From the IMG/VR virus record IMGVR_UViG_3300010885_002277, positions 1 to 37,538 of that record: a DNA stretch of 37,538 nt; one strand, 5' to 3'. Each line of letters starts with the position of its first letter. The first letter of the stretch is position 1. Shown piece by piece: positions 29,596 to 36,265 of this stretch. Made by a program: the position numbers and the translations under genes. The notes beneath the pieces were generated by a model that searched no databases, was not told the DNA's origin, and was given only the letters and a program-made list of their open reading frames with translations. The DNA comes from a virus.

Positions 29596-30624
29596 ATGCC
29601 TTTTGGCTTCCAATCAAATGCGTTTCAGAAAAACGCCTTTCAGCAAACAGAAGTTCGCGAAGGCGATGGAGCAGCGGTTGGATCGTGTATTGTTGAGGCT
29701 ATCAGCGATGCAATAATCAGCGCAGTAGGAAGCGCAGATGGATCGTGCGTTGTTTCTAGCGTTGGCGCTTCAACATTTGCAAGCGTTGCAAGTGCATCAG
29801 GATCAGGCGTAGCGTCGGCTTCTTCTGACGCTATCATAAGTTCAACTGCGGCTGCGGTTGGCGCTGGCGATGCTTCAGGTATTGGTGCGTCTACGAATAC
29901 CGCCATTGCGGATGCAAGCGGCTCTAGCACTGTTCAGGCTGTTAGCGTTGCTTTTACAAATGGCATTGCCAGCGGATCAGGATCATCAACCGTAACAGCT
30001 GTTGGCGATAGCATTAATCCCGGAGATCATATTGGCGAGTCCGAAGGATTCGCTGTTGTTCTTGGAATTGGAAAATCTACAAACTCAGCAATAGGCGCTG
30101 CGGCTGGATCGTCAACGGTTGTTGCATCAAGTTCAACAGTTATAAACAGCGTTGGATCGGCTGTTGGATCATGCAGCGTTACAGGCGCATCGCAAACAAT
30201 CATTGCTGGCGCTGGGGCGAGTACAGGAACTTCAACGGCGGCATCTGTTGGCGCTTCTATCAACGCTGGTTCAGGTGCGGCCACAGGGTCTTGCACAGTT
30301 ACAGGCGTTGGCGGCTTAATCTTTTCATCCTTAGCTGTTGGAGCCGGTACGTCTGTTGTACTTGGCGTTGGCGCATCAACAGCGGCGACCGCAGCGAACG
30401 CCAATGGATCGTGTAACGTCGTAGGTATTGCAAGTAGCATCCAAAAAGCTGTTGCAAATGCAGCTGGAACATCAACAGCACAAGCAATAGGAAATACATT
30501 TGCTCCCGGCACTCTGTTGCTTGGATCGATTGAAATTTATGCGGCTCTGAACGATACTGAGGTCGATATTTATTCGGCACTCGATGGCGTTTCTGAGATC
30601 ACAATTAACCGATGGGTTGCATGA
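29596..30624 (+). CDS. Repetitive Gly/Ser/Ala/Val structural protein
   Basis: A 342-residue protein. The opening GFQSNAFQKNAFQQ is typical of phage virion proteins. Residues about 22-310 consist of about a dozen 20-residue repeats with consensus A-x-G-S-x-x-V-x-x-V-G-x-S, such as ATGSCTVTGVGG and ANGSCNVVGIAS, several with a Cys after GS. Such regular repeats suggest a beta-solenoid or elongated fibre. The C-terminal 30 residues (IEIYAALNDTEVDIYSALDG) form a separate end domain. Function unknown; it probably belongs to the adhesion or tail surface. Confidence 0.75.
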   Translation: MPFGFQSNAFQKNAFQQTEVREGDGAAVGSCIVEAISDAIISAVGSADGSCVVSSVGASTFASVASASGSGVASASSDAIISSTAAAVGAGDASGIGASTNTAIADASGSSTVQAVSVAFTNGIASGSGSSTVTAVGDSINPGDHIGESEGFAVVLGIGKSTNSAIGAAAGSSTVVASSSTVINSVGSAVGSCSVTGASQTIIAGAGASTGTSTAASVGASINAGSGAATGSCTVTGVGGLIFSSLAVGAGTSVVLGVGASTAATAANANGSCNVVGIASSIQKAVANAAGTSTAQAIGNTFAPGTLLLGSIEIYAALNDTEVDIYSALDGVSEITINRWVA

Positions 30625-30935
30625 TGGTTGCCTTTGTCGCCAATACAAACGTGCTGGAACTGCAAGGCTTGCAGGACGCAATCGATCAAACTTACGTCAA
30701 CGATGCCACAGTCACCGTGACGATTAAGGACGACTGTGGAAGCAATGTTGCCGGGCAAGCATGGCCAGCGGCTATGAATTATGTAAGCGCCAGCAATGGC
30801 ACTTACAGACTAATCGTCGCCAGCACATTACAAATTAAATCTGGCAAGAAATACTTTGCTGAGATTTCTGTAAACGGCGGTGCATCTGAGATTGGTTTCT
30901 GGCGTTATCCGTTCCGCCCACAAACGAGGCAATGA
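30621..30935 (+). CDS. Small beta-sandwich-like virion protein
   Basis: A 104-residue protein read from the ATG at 30621 (ATGA overlap with the preceding stop), starting MMVAFVANTNVLELQGLQDA. The following VTVTIKDDCGSNVAGQAWPA, YRLIVASTLQIKSGKKYFAEI pattern is beta-rich and of a type seen in phage tail regions. I do not know a function. Position after the repetitive protein suggests a tail-associated component. Confidence 0.7.
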   Translation: MMVAFVANTNVLELQGLQDAIDQTYVNDATVTVTIKDDCGSNVAGQAWPAAMNYVSASNGTYRLIVASTLQIKSGKKYFAEISVNGGASEIGFWRYPFRPQTRQ

Positions 30936-30939
30936 TGGA

Positions 30940-31410
30940 ATGGACCCTGCAACGATTGCGCTGATATTTGGAGCGGCTAAAACCGCGTATAGCGCAGTTC
31001 AGCAGGGAATAAAAATTGGCAAAGACATCAACTCTATGTGTGTTGATATTGCTAAACTGTACGGATCGGTTGCTAAACTTACTCAAGCAAGCAAAACGCC
31101 ACCAAAGCCAAAACTGTTTAGCAAGGTCACCGCAGAAGAAATTGCTCTTGATGCTGTTGTAAAGCGTAAGCAAGCAGCGGATTGGGCAGAAAAAGTAAAG
31201 AACGACTTCGTTTCAATTTATGGTGTAAAAGGCTGGGAGGAGGTTCTTAAAGAGGTCATTCGGGTGCGAAAGCAACACAGACAACTTGAAGAACAAAAAG
31301 CCCGCGAAGCCAAGCAAATGCGTGATGATCTGATCCAGCTTGGATTGATCTTTATAGTAGCGACGACAATTATGGCTGGGTTGTTTATCTTAGCCATTTT
31401 GATCAACTAG
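30940..31410 (+). CDS. Predicted membrane protein with coiled coil, lysis/tail region
   Basis: A 156-residue protein starting MDPATIALIFGAAKTAYSAVQ. It has a central helical coiled-coil rich in Lys/Glu/Arg and one C-terminal hydrophobic segment (LIFIVATTIMAGLFILAILIN). Similar unknown proteins occur in marine and freshwater phage genomes next to lysis genes. A holin-like or injection role is conceivable. Start at 30940: other ATG codons just before are in a different frame or run into the previous gene. Confidence 0.65.
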   Translation: MDPATIALIFGAAKTAYSAVQQGIKIGKDINSMCVDIAKLYGSVAKLTQASKTPPKPKLFSKVTAEEIALDAVVKRKQAADWAEKVKNDFVSIYGVKGWEEVLKEVIRVRKQHRQLEEQKAREAKQMRDDLIQLGLIFIVATTIMAGLFILAILIN

Positions 31411-31426
31411 ATAAGGATGGTTATAA

Positions 31427-31921
31427 ATGGCGACCGCCGAAGAAAAACAGGCTAAAATTTCAGAAGACATGGCAGCAAGCGCCAGCAAGGGTGCGCTAGT
31501 TGAAAAAGTTGTATTCGCTGGCGTGCCGATCCTGTTCTCTTGCGTCGTCTACCTCATGAATAGCTTGTCATCTGCTAACTCAGAGATCATCCAGCTTAAA
31601 TCCAAAGTCTCTGTCGTCGTAACGTCTGAGAACAAAGCTATTCCGCCTCAAGGTACTACGATTGATATGGCGGTGATCCGCGAGCAACTGAACGACAAGA
31701 TCGACAAAGTTGAGCGCGACGCGGCATTAGCGCGAGCAGCGATGACGCTCGACCGTGAAAAATCTATGGCTGCGATTGAAAAATCTCGCCTTGAGATGAC
31801 CGCCGATGCAGCGCAAGCCAGATCGTCAATTCGATCCGATGCTGCTCTAGCCAGAGCCTATCTTGAACAGAAGATTTCACTTCTGGAACGCGAAGTTCAA
31901 GCCATCAAAACAGGAAAGTAA
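31427..31921 (+). CDS. Membrane-anchored coiled-coil protein of lysis region
   Basis: A 164-residue protein with one N-terminal membrane segment (VVFAGVPILFSCVVYLMNSL, about 28-47) followed by about 110 residues of charged helices with heptad-like spacing (KIDKVERDAALARAAMTLDR). This is a plausible spanin- or holin-accessory architecture, yet no family is recognised. It sits directly before the endolysin gene (3-base gap), so it is part of the lysis operon. Confidence 0.65.
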   Translation: MATAEEKQAKISEDMAASASKGALVEKVVFAGVPILFSCVVYLMNSLSSANSEIIQLKSKVSVVVTSENKAIPPQGTTIDMAVIREQLNDKIDKVERDAALARAAMTLDREKSMAAIEKSRLEMTADAAQARSSIRSDAALARAYLEQKISLLEREVQAIKTGK

Positions 31922-31924
31922 GCC

Positions 31925-32644
31925 ATGAAAATGTCCGCAGAAGGTCTTGCAACGGTTAAAGAATTTGAAGGATTGAGGCTCAAGGCGTACAAATGCCCAG
32001 CGGCTGTTTGGACGATTGGTTACGGCCATACTTCGGCGGCTGGCGTTCCTATTGTGAGCGCTGATCTTGAAATCACCAAAGATGACGCCGAGGAAATCCT
32101 CAAGCGCGATATGGGACAATACGAGGATGGCGTCAGAAAGTATGTCAAGGTTAATCTTACTCAAGGTCAATTTGATGCGCTTGTTGATTTTGCTTACAAT
32201 GCTGGCGTAGGCGCTCTTGCTAAGTCTACATTATTGAAGAAGGTCAACGCTGAGAAGTTCGACGAAGTTCCAGCCGAGTTTATGAAATGGACTAAAGGCG
32301 GAGGTAAAGAGCTTCCGGGGTTGGTTCGTCGTCGTCGCGCAGAAGTTAAGTTGTGGCGCGGTCTTGATACCGATGTTCCAGTGGTTCATACACAGGCGCG
32401 ATTCACGCCGGATCAGCCCAAGGCGTCAAAGTCTATCGTTCAATCTAAAGAAGCCAATGCGGCTGTTGCTGCTGGCGGGCTTGGCACCATTGCAGTGGTG
32501 CAAGAGGTCATGCCGATGGTTCGCGAAGGCGGCGATATGCTTGGGTCGTTCAGCCCAACTGTGCTGATCTTGGTGGTTATCATTGCGGCTGCTGGCGCCG
32601 TCTGGTATTTCCGCAAACAGAGGCTAGATGAGGAGGGCGCATGA
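31925..32644 (+). CDS. Endolysin, GH24 lysozyme with C-terminal membrane segment
   Basis: A 239-residue muramidase. The catalytic region is EFEGLRLKAYKCPAAVWTIG: Glu15, a Cys at 24 in the place of the usual Asp (E-8-C-5-T, a variant known in phage lysozymes) and Thr30. LTQGQFDALVDFAYNAG is the conserved helix. Residues 1-155 form the enzyme. The C-terminal portion includes a hydrophobic span SPTVLILVVIIAAAGAVWYF (about 210-229) and a short charged end. No N-terminal signal or SAR segment is present. The C-terminal span could anchor the enzyme or be a second function. It overlaps the Rz-like gene by 4 bases. Confidence 0.9.
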   Translation: MKMSAEGLATVKEFEGLRLKAYKCPAAVWTIGYGHTSAAGVPIVSADLEITKDDAEEILKRDMGQYEDGVRKYVKVNLTQGQFDALVDFAYNAGVGALAKSTLLKKVNAEKFDEVPAEFMKWTKGGGKELPGLVRRRRAEVKLWRGLDTDVPVVHTQARFTPDQPKASKSIVQSKEANAAVAAGGLGTIAVVQEVMPMVREGGDMLGSFSPTVLILVVIIAAAGAVWYFRKQRLDEEGA

Positions 32645-32871
32645 TCCCGTTATTGTTCAGCCCGCTTGGGCGATACGCTATGATTGCTATCGCTCTTGTA
32701 GTGGTCTTGAGCGGCGTTTATGTTAAAATCAGATCAGACGCCGTTTCCGATTATGAAGCTCAAGTAATGTCGGACATTCTAAAGAGGACGCAACATGCGA
32801 TTGATGCTGGTGATTCTGCCGCTGTTAGTCCTGACAGGCTGCTCGAAAGTGATGGGCATAGGCGCGACTGA
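32641..32871 (+). CDS. Rz-like inner-membrane spanin
   Basis: A 76-residue protein with an N-terminal membrane anchor (PLGRYAMIAIALVVVLSGVYV) and a short charged helix, ending LLESDGHRRD. It overlaps the lipoprotein gene at 32795, which is the arrangement of Rz/Rz1 spanin pairs that fuse the inner and outer membranes at lysis. It is short compared with lambda Rz (153 residues). The start overlaps the endolysin stop (ATGA). Confidence 0.75.
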   Translation: MIPLLFSPLGRYAMIAIALVVVLSGVYVKIRSDAVSDYEAQVMSDILKRTQHAIDAGDSAAVSPDRLLESDGHRRD

Positions 32872-32992
32872 TCTGTCGTCTTGCACCGTCTGGCGTGATA
32901 TTTCGTGGTCGTCTAAAGATACGCCTCAAACGATCACTGAGGTTAAGATAAACAATGCCCGCCGCGAAGGATTTTGCGAGGGCAAGAAATGA
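32795..32992 (+). CDS. Rz1-like outer-membrane lipoprotein spanin
   Basis: A 65-residue lipoprotein. The signal peptide MRLMLVILPLLVLTGC ends in the lipobox LTGC (Cys16), and the rest is small and polar with a second Cys pair. It lies in another frame inside the 3' end of the Rz-like gene, extending past it, as for classical Rz1. GAGGAC precedes the ATG. It would attach to the outer membrane and join the inner-membrane spanin. Confidence 0.85.
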   Translation: MRLMLVILPLLVLTGCSKVMGIGATDLSSCTVWRDISWSSKDTPQTITEVKINNARREGFCEGKK

Positions 32993-33198
32993 GCGATCTG
33001 GAAATGTATCAAGACATGGGCAGCGTAAAGGCGCAACTTGAAGTTCTGAATCGCGAAATGAAAGAACTGAAAACAGATGTGCGCTGCATACGAGAAGACT
33101 TTGCACAAGTCAAAGGCGGATGGCGCACATTGATAGGCGTTGCAGCAATCCTTGGCGCTAGTGTGTCATGGATCGCCAACTATTTCTTTCAGCGTTGA
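32989..33198 (+). CDS. Holin-like small membrane protein
   Basis: A 69-residue protein starting MSDLEMYQDMGSVKAQLEVL: a charged coiled-coil followed by a single C-terminal membrane span (GGWRTLIGVAAILGASVSWI). This coiled-coil plus one-span layout is typical of small phage holin-like proteins. It overlaps the Rz1 stop (ATGA) and is the last rightward gene; its stop overlaps the convergent GcrA gene by about 10 bases. Identity as the actual holin is inferred from position. Confidence 0.7.
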   Translation: MSDLEMYQDMGSVKAQLEVLNREMKELKTDVRCIREDFAQVKGGWRTLIGVAAILGASVSWIANYFFQR

Positions 33199-33716
33199 GC
33201 GCCAGCTAACCACTGTTTCAAAGATTGACACTTTTTGATTTCTGCTATTTCGGCAGGAGTCAATTTGCGCTTTTTTACAAAAACAATTCCGTGATGCTCA
33301 GAACAATAATTGGTTTTGCTATCGCGCGTCACAGCACCGCAGAAATAATGCTGATCGTTGAACCGGCTGGTCGGAAAACGGCATTGATTATGCTCCAGAT
33401 CAATTAGCGCCAATCCGTTAGCGGCTGAACTGTTTTCATCTTGATACATGATCGGCGCATCCGTCAGCAGATGATCTGGCAGTTTTATTTTTTGATCTCT
33501 TGGCTTGCGTAATTTATGCCCGTGTTTTGCTATATTTCCAAGACGCCCGCGTTTTGAGTATTCAAACACTATTGGCCGCGTAATGATGCCAGAAGGGCGA
33601 AGCCTTGTTACAACGCCAATGATGGTGTTGCGGGTGATGTTCAATTCCATTGAAATAAATGTGGCGCTCTTGTTAGCGTTCCAAAGTCTAACGATTTCTG
33701 CGTTTCTATCGTTCAT
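33189..33716 (-). CDS. GcrA-like regulator
   Basis: A 175-residue protein of the GcrA cell-cycle regulator family. Residues 1-45 form the N-terminal helix-turn-helix (IVRLWNANKSATFISMELN, TRNTIIGVVTRL). The C-terminal part carries QCRFPTSRF (Cys112), HYFCGAV (Cys126) and NYCSEHH (Cys138, His141), the GcrA Cys/His pattern. In Caulobacter GcrA works with RNA polymerase at promoters affected by GANTC methylation. A phage copy could redirect host or phage transcription in an alphaproteobacterium. It overlaps the upstream gene by 11 bases (AGAGAAAAAAA before the ATG). Confidence 0.88.
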   Translation of the reverse strand: MNDRNAEIVRLWNANKSATFISMELNITRNTIIGVVTRLRPSGIITRPIVFEYSKRGRLGNIAKHGHKLRKPRDQKIKLPDHLLTDAPIMYQDENSSAANGLALIDLEHNQCRFPTSRFNDQHYFCGAVTRDSKTNYCSEHHGIVFVKKRKLTPAEIAEIKKCQSLKQWLAGAQR

Positions 33717-33888
33717 TTTTTTTCTCTACATATACCGCCGCTGTCTTTCCGCCTTTACTGCATGTCGGGCATTTTGCAGTATTGACACTCTTAACAACTT
33801 CAAAAATATCCATAGGCAAGTTGCACACTTCATAGATTGTCCCGCATTTACAGATCAAGCGCAACTTTGCTACAATATCGTCAGTCAT
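33706..33888 (-). CDS. Small zinc-ribbon-like protein
   Basis: A 60-residue protein with two cysteine pairs (LICKCGTIYEVC and AKCPTCSKGGK), the arrangement of a small zinc ribbon. It opens MTDDIVAKLRLICKCG. GGGAGAAGAAAG precedes the ATG. It lies just before GcrA and shares its operon by overlap on both sides. DNA or protein binding is likely but not assignable further. Confidence 0.7.
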   Translation of the reverse strand: MTDDIVAKLRLICKCGTIYEVCNLPMDIFEVVKSVNTAKCPTCSKGGKTAAVYVEKKNER

Positions 33889-34141
33889 CTTTCTTCTCCC
33901 AAACTTGAGCGCATACTCCGCACTCTTTTATTGTTCCTTTGCGCAGCAGCCAACCAGACATGCTGATATAATTTCCGCATGAACATTGGCACCTAAAGAC
34001 AGCGCGTGATCTTTTTGGTTTGCTCTTCATGTAAATCCGTTCGATCACTGTCAATCGCCCGAATGTCTTTCCGGTTTCGTCTATAAATTCTTGAGTACGT
34101 TTTTCACATATTTTGATTGTGTCTTTGACTTTCGTTTCCAT
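33881..34141 (-). CDS. Zinc-ribbon DNA-binding-like protein (HNH-associated type)
   Basis: An 86-residue protein. GKTFGRLTVIERIYMKSKPK followed by FRCQCSCGNYISMSG and ECGVCAQ is the pattern seen at the start of many phage HNH/AP2-type homing proteins, but here there is no HNH catalytic part, so it may be a stand-alone or truncated DNA-binding module. Start chosen at 34141, where AGGGAG lies seven bases upstream; the frame continues to 34207 without such a site. It overlaps the transglycosylase gene by 61 bases and the zinc-ribbon gene by 8. Confidence 0.7.
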   Translation of the reverse strand: METKVKDTIKICEKRTQEFIDETGKTFGRLTVIERIYMKSKPKRSRAVFRCQCSCGNYISMSGWLLRKGTIKECGVCAQVWEKKDD

Positions 34142-34521
34142 CCACCGACTCCCTTTAAATGACACGCGGCCATCTCGGCATCTGTTTGCACGCCAAACTG
34201 AATGCACAGGCGCATATGAGCCACGCCAGCGGCGATCCCGTATTGCATCTGATTCAGGCGCTTATAATCAAATCCAAGTGCTCTTGCTGTTCCCGGCATG
34301 ACCTGAAACACTCCAGCCGCTCGACCGTGCTTTGTCTTCGGTCCAATAGCGCGCGGATTATATCGGCTCTCTACGAATGCAATCCGCACCGCCACACTTT
34401 CCCAACGCTCGCCGATAGCTGCTCTGGTTTGCGATCTGATCTCAGCCACCACGATTGCATTGGCGGTGGCTGAGACAGACGACAACAGCCAAACAGATAT
34501 GGCGATTGCCGCACTTCTCAT
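34081..34521 (-). CDS. Secreted lytic transglycosylase (SLT-like)
   Basis: A 146-residue protein: an N-terminal signal peptide (MRSAAIAISVWLLSSVSATANA) followed by an SLT-type catalytic domain with Glu51 in AFVESRYNPRAIG and GRAAGVFQVMPGTAR. It lies in the leftward, probably early, gene block and far from the lysis cassette. Secretion by the host Sec system would place it in the periplasm. Roles could be cell-wall remodelling during infection or a second lytic activity. The stop-start overlap (ATGA) couples it to the KGG gene. Confidence 0.88.
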   Translation of the reverse strand: MRSAAIAISVWLLSSVSATANAIVVAEIRSQTRAAIGERWESVAVRIAFVESRYNPRAIGPKTKHGRAAGVFQVMPGTARALGFDYKRLNQMQYGIAAGVAHMRLCIQFGVQTDAEMAACHLKGVGGWKRKSKTQSKYVKNVLKNL

Positions 34522-34706
34522 TCAGTCGGCATTTTCTTAGGCGACTTACCGCCTTGCTTGCCAGCGGATCGAGCAAGGTCGCGACTTTTTGTAAAAGCGC
34601 GATTTGCAGGATTGACGGCTTTGCCGCCCATGCTGGCGATTTCTTTGCGGCGCTCCGGCGTCATGCTGGCAAAGCCACGGCGTGATTTTCCATTCTGTTC
34701 GGTCAT
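34518..34706 (-). CDS. KGG-motif stress-type small protein
   Basis: A 62-residue basic protein starting MTEQNGKSRRGFASMTPERR with MGGKAVNPANRAF and AGKQGGK, the Gly/Lys-rich pattern of the bacterial stress-induced KGG family (con-10-like). The function of these small proteins is not established; phage copies are occasional. Start at 34706, internal to a longer frame that begins in the upstream gene. The end overlaps the transglycosylase start (ATGA). Confidence 0.75.
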   Translation of the reverse strand: MTEQNGKSRRGFASMTPERRKEIASMGGKAVNPANRAFTKSRDLARSAGKQGGKSPKKMPTE

Positions 34707-35014
34707 GATCTTTCCTTTGGTCTGTCGTCCAAATCTGGACGGGTTTGGAGCATATTGATAGCAAACATTATACAGCACGCAGCGTGCGCCAGATGCTGGC
34801 ATCCGCTTTCCTGATCGAATGTTTCTCCGTCGTTATGAGCCAAGATGTGCCGCAACGCTGCGGCTATTAAACGACTTTGCGATATTCCATCACGCCAGTT
34901 GTGGCGATTGTACTTAGTCGCGCCATATCGCAAGGCGTATGAAATTTGCTCTAGCGCATATCGATCAAGCAGATCGAGCGGAGGCTTGCCGCTATCGTAT
35001 TTATTCGCACTCAT
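34703..35014 (-). CDS. dATP/dGTP diphosphohydrolase N-terminal-like protein (DUF5664)
   Basis: A 103-residue helical protein with KYDSGKPPLDLLDRYALEQ, ALRYGATKYNRHNWRDG, AALRHILAHNDGETFDQESG and HLAHAACC. This is the all-alpha pattern of the DUF5664 (dATP/dGTP pyrophosphohydrolase N-terminal) group, related in architecture to MazG-type enzymes. It probably hydrolyses particular dNTPs, shaping pools for phage replication or base modification. It is not accompanied by a PurZ gene, so a diaminopurine genome is not indicated. Overlap of 14 bases with the DnaA-like gene. Confidence 0.8.
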   Translation of the reverse strand: MSANKYDSGKPPLDLLDRYALEQISYALRYGATKYNRHNWRDGISQSRLIAAALRHILAHNDGETFDQESGCQHLAHAACCIMFAINMLQTRPDLDDRPKERS

Positions 35015-35393
35015 TGTTCTGAGCCTCCAACAGTTTTTTATGCCGGTTTACGGCGTGCATCACTGTTGTATGATCGCGATCTAATTTTGCAGCAACATGA
35101 TTGAAACTCATTTTGAGATTCACGACCATATCCCAGCAAATTTCTTGTCGAGCGCGAACGATCTTTCCAACGCGATTTTGCTTCATAATGTCTGCCCACT
35201 CGACATCATGCTTTGCGCAGATCGCAAATGCGTTTTTCCGCCAACGCGGAATCCATTGCTCAACTTTTGGTTTCTCAACTTCAACAACTGGAGCACTGAT
35301 TGGTTCTGAATGCGCTTCAACTGCTTTAGCTTTCAAGCGATCTAAAAACGCAATGTGGCGAGCGTGAATTTCCTTTCTCAGTGCGTGGTTCAT
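35001..35393 (-). CDS. DnaA domain IV-like DNA-binding protein
   Basis: A 130-residue protein; the C-terminal half (about 75-120) is DnaA domain IV: IVRARQEICWDMVVN, FNHVAAKLDRDHTTVMHAV contains the DHTT-MHA DnaA-box recognition signature. No AAA+ ATPase domain precedes it; the N-terminal 50 residues are charged and helical. It could bind DnaA boxes in the host or phage origin and compete with or recruit the host initiator. The start at 35393 has AAGGAG eight bases upstream; a second ATG six bases earlier is too close. Confidence 0.85.
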   Translation of the reverse strand: MNHALRKEIHARHIAFLDRLKAKAVEAHSEPISAPVVEVEKPKVEQWIPRWRKNAFAICAKHDVEWADIMKQNRVGKIVRARQEICWDMVVNLKMSFNHVAAKLDRDHTTVMHAVNRHKKLLEAQNNECE

Positions 35394-35398
35394 CTGCA

Positions 35399-35647
35399 TT
35401 ACTCCTTGCAGGCTTCTTTGATCTCTGCGCAAAGATCACGATCTGAATAAACCGATGCGATAATTTCGCGCTCGATCCAATCTCCATGATCTAGCTGAAC
35501 AACTTTGTTCCCTGTCGTCACAATGGACACGCTTTGAATATACCAATCGCGCATTGTATCGACTTCAATGTCCAGCGTGCATTCCGTGATCGTGATCGGA
35601 TACAAGATCAGGTCGAGGTCGTTAACGGTAAAAAAGATCGGCTGCAT
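35399..35647 (-). CDS. Unknown small protein, first gene of second leftward operon
   Basis: An 82-residue acidic protein starting MQPIFFTVNDLDLILYPITI, with a beta-rich first half and an acidic helix ending AEIKEACKE. I recognise no family. AGGGAG is six bases upstream of the ATG, and the promoter at 35672-35699 lies just before it, making this the first product of that transcript. Spacing to the DnaA-like gene is 5 bases. Confidence 0.7.
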   Translation of the reverse strand: MQPIFFTVNDLDLILYPITITECTLDIEVDTMRDWYIQSVSIVTTGNKVVQLDHGDWIEREIIASVYSDRDLCAEIKEACKE

Positions 35648-35671
35648 ATTCCACTCCCTGTTTATCGCTTA

Positions 35672-35699
35672 ACAATACAGAATTGGCGGATACTGTAAA
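35672..35699 (-). promoter_or_regulatory. Leftward promoter of the GcrA/DnaA-like operon
   Basis: Leftward -35 TTTACA (35699-35694) and -10 TATTGT (35677-35672), with TG before the -10 and a 16-base spacer, identical in all these respects to the promoter at 3969-3996. The only intergenic gap in this part of the genome lies here. TACAG (35676-35680) and CTGTA (35693-35697) form a small dyad within it. Confidence 0.65.
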
Positions 35700-35702
35700 G
35701 CG

Positions 35703-36089
35703 TTATTTCCTGAGCGCAGCCACGTATGAGCGCACCAGTTCTTTAGCGTGGTCTGAGCCTTTGCAGACAATTACCATGTCGCCACAGGTTTCGAGATAGG
35801 CGTGCCAATCTGCTTGCGCAGGATCGACGCGCCCGCCTTTCTGGCGCTTCATCTCGATCCAGAGACGCCACGCTGGAACGTAAAGATCAGGGACGCCTGC
35901 GCTTACGCCTTCGACCTTTAGGCGCGTAGCGGTCGCGATGTTTCGCGCTCCACCGTTAGGGATTGCAAAGATTCGAACGCCATCAAACGTCTGGCGAAAC
36001 CATTTCACTAGTTCGCGCTGTTCTTCATGCTCAGTCGGAATCCTTACCGGCGCTTTCAAAACGGCATTTCCGGTTTCCATGCAGAACAT
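35703..36089 (-). CDS. VRR-NUC domain nuclease
   Basis: A 128-residue single-domain VRR-NUC endonuclease: PNGGARNIATATRLKVEGVSA, GVPDLYVPAWRLWIEMKRQ with the catalytic D and ExK, and VDPAQADWHAYLE. Phage VRR-NUC proteins act on branched DNA or process ends. It follows the Cys-rich gene and helicase in the leftward operon and ends just before the next promoter. The start could be 36089 or 36080; neither has a strong ribosome-binding site. Confidence 0.85.
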   Translation of the reverse strand: MFCMETGNAVLKAPVRIPTEHEEQRELVKWFRQTFDGVRIFAIPNGGARNIATATRLKVEGVSAGVPDLYVPAWRLWIEMKRQKGGRVDPAQADWHAYLETCGDMVIVCKGSDHAKELVRSYVAALRK

Positions 36090-36265
36090 TCGCCCGGCGT
36101 TGCGGCGAACTCTTCAGGCGGCTCCATGTGGAACTTATCGCACATGCCATCGCTCGCGTAATAATTGCAAGTGTGGCAGCACTTCGGCGGTCCAGCCTGC
36201 ATCCACGCCCAATAATCTTTTACGAACTGTGGCGTCGGATGCTTCTTCAACTGCGGATTGCTCAT
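36056..36265 (-). CDS. Small Cys-rich phage protein
   Basis: A 69-residue protein with PKCCHTCNYYASDGMCDKF and PGECSAWKPEM, a cysteine pattern found in short phage proteins encoded near replication and recombination genes. The cysteines probably bind zinc. The ATG at 36265 overlaps the helicase TGA (ATGA) with AGAGGGA upstream; an ATG six bases earlier touches the ribosome-binding site. It overlaps the VRR-NUC gene by 34 bases. Confidence 0.72.
   Translation of the reverse strand: MSNPQLKKHPTPQFVKDYWAWMQAGPPKCCHTCNYYASDGMCDKFHMEPPEEFAATPGECSAWKPEMPF

Noticed and set aside
29687-29694. TGTATTGT, matching the -10 of the leftward promoters
   Set aside because: On the plus strand inside a structural gene and with no -35 at 16 bases; considered a chance match.
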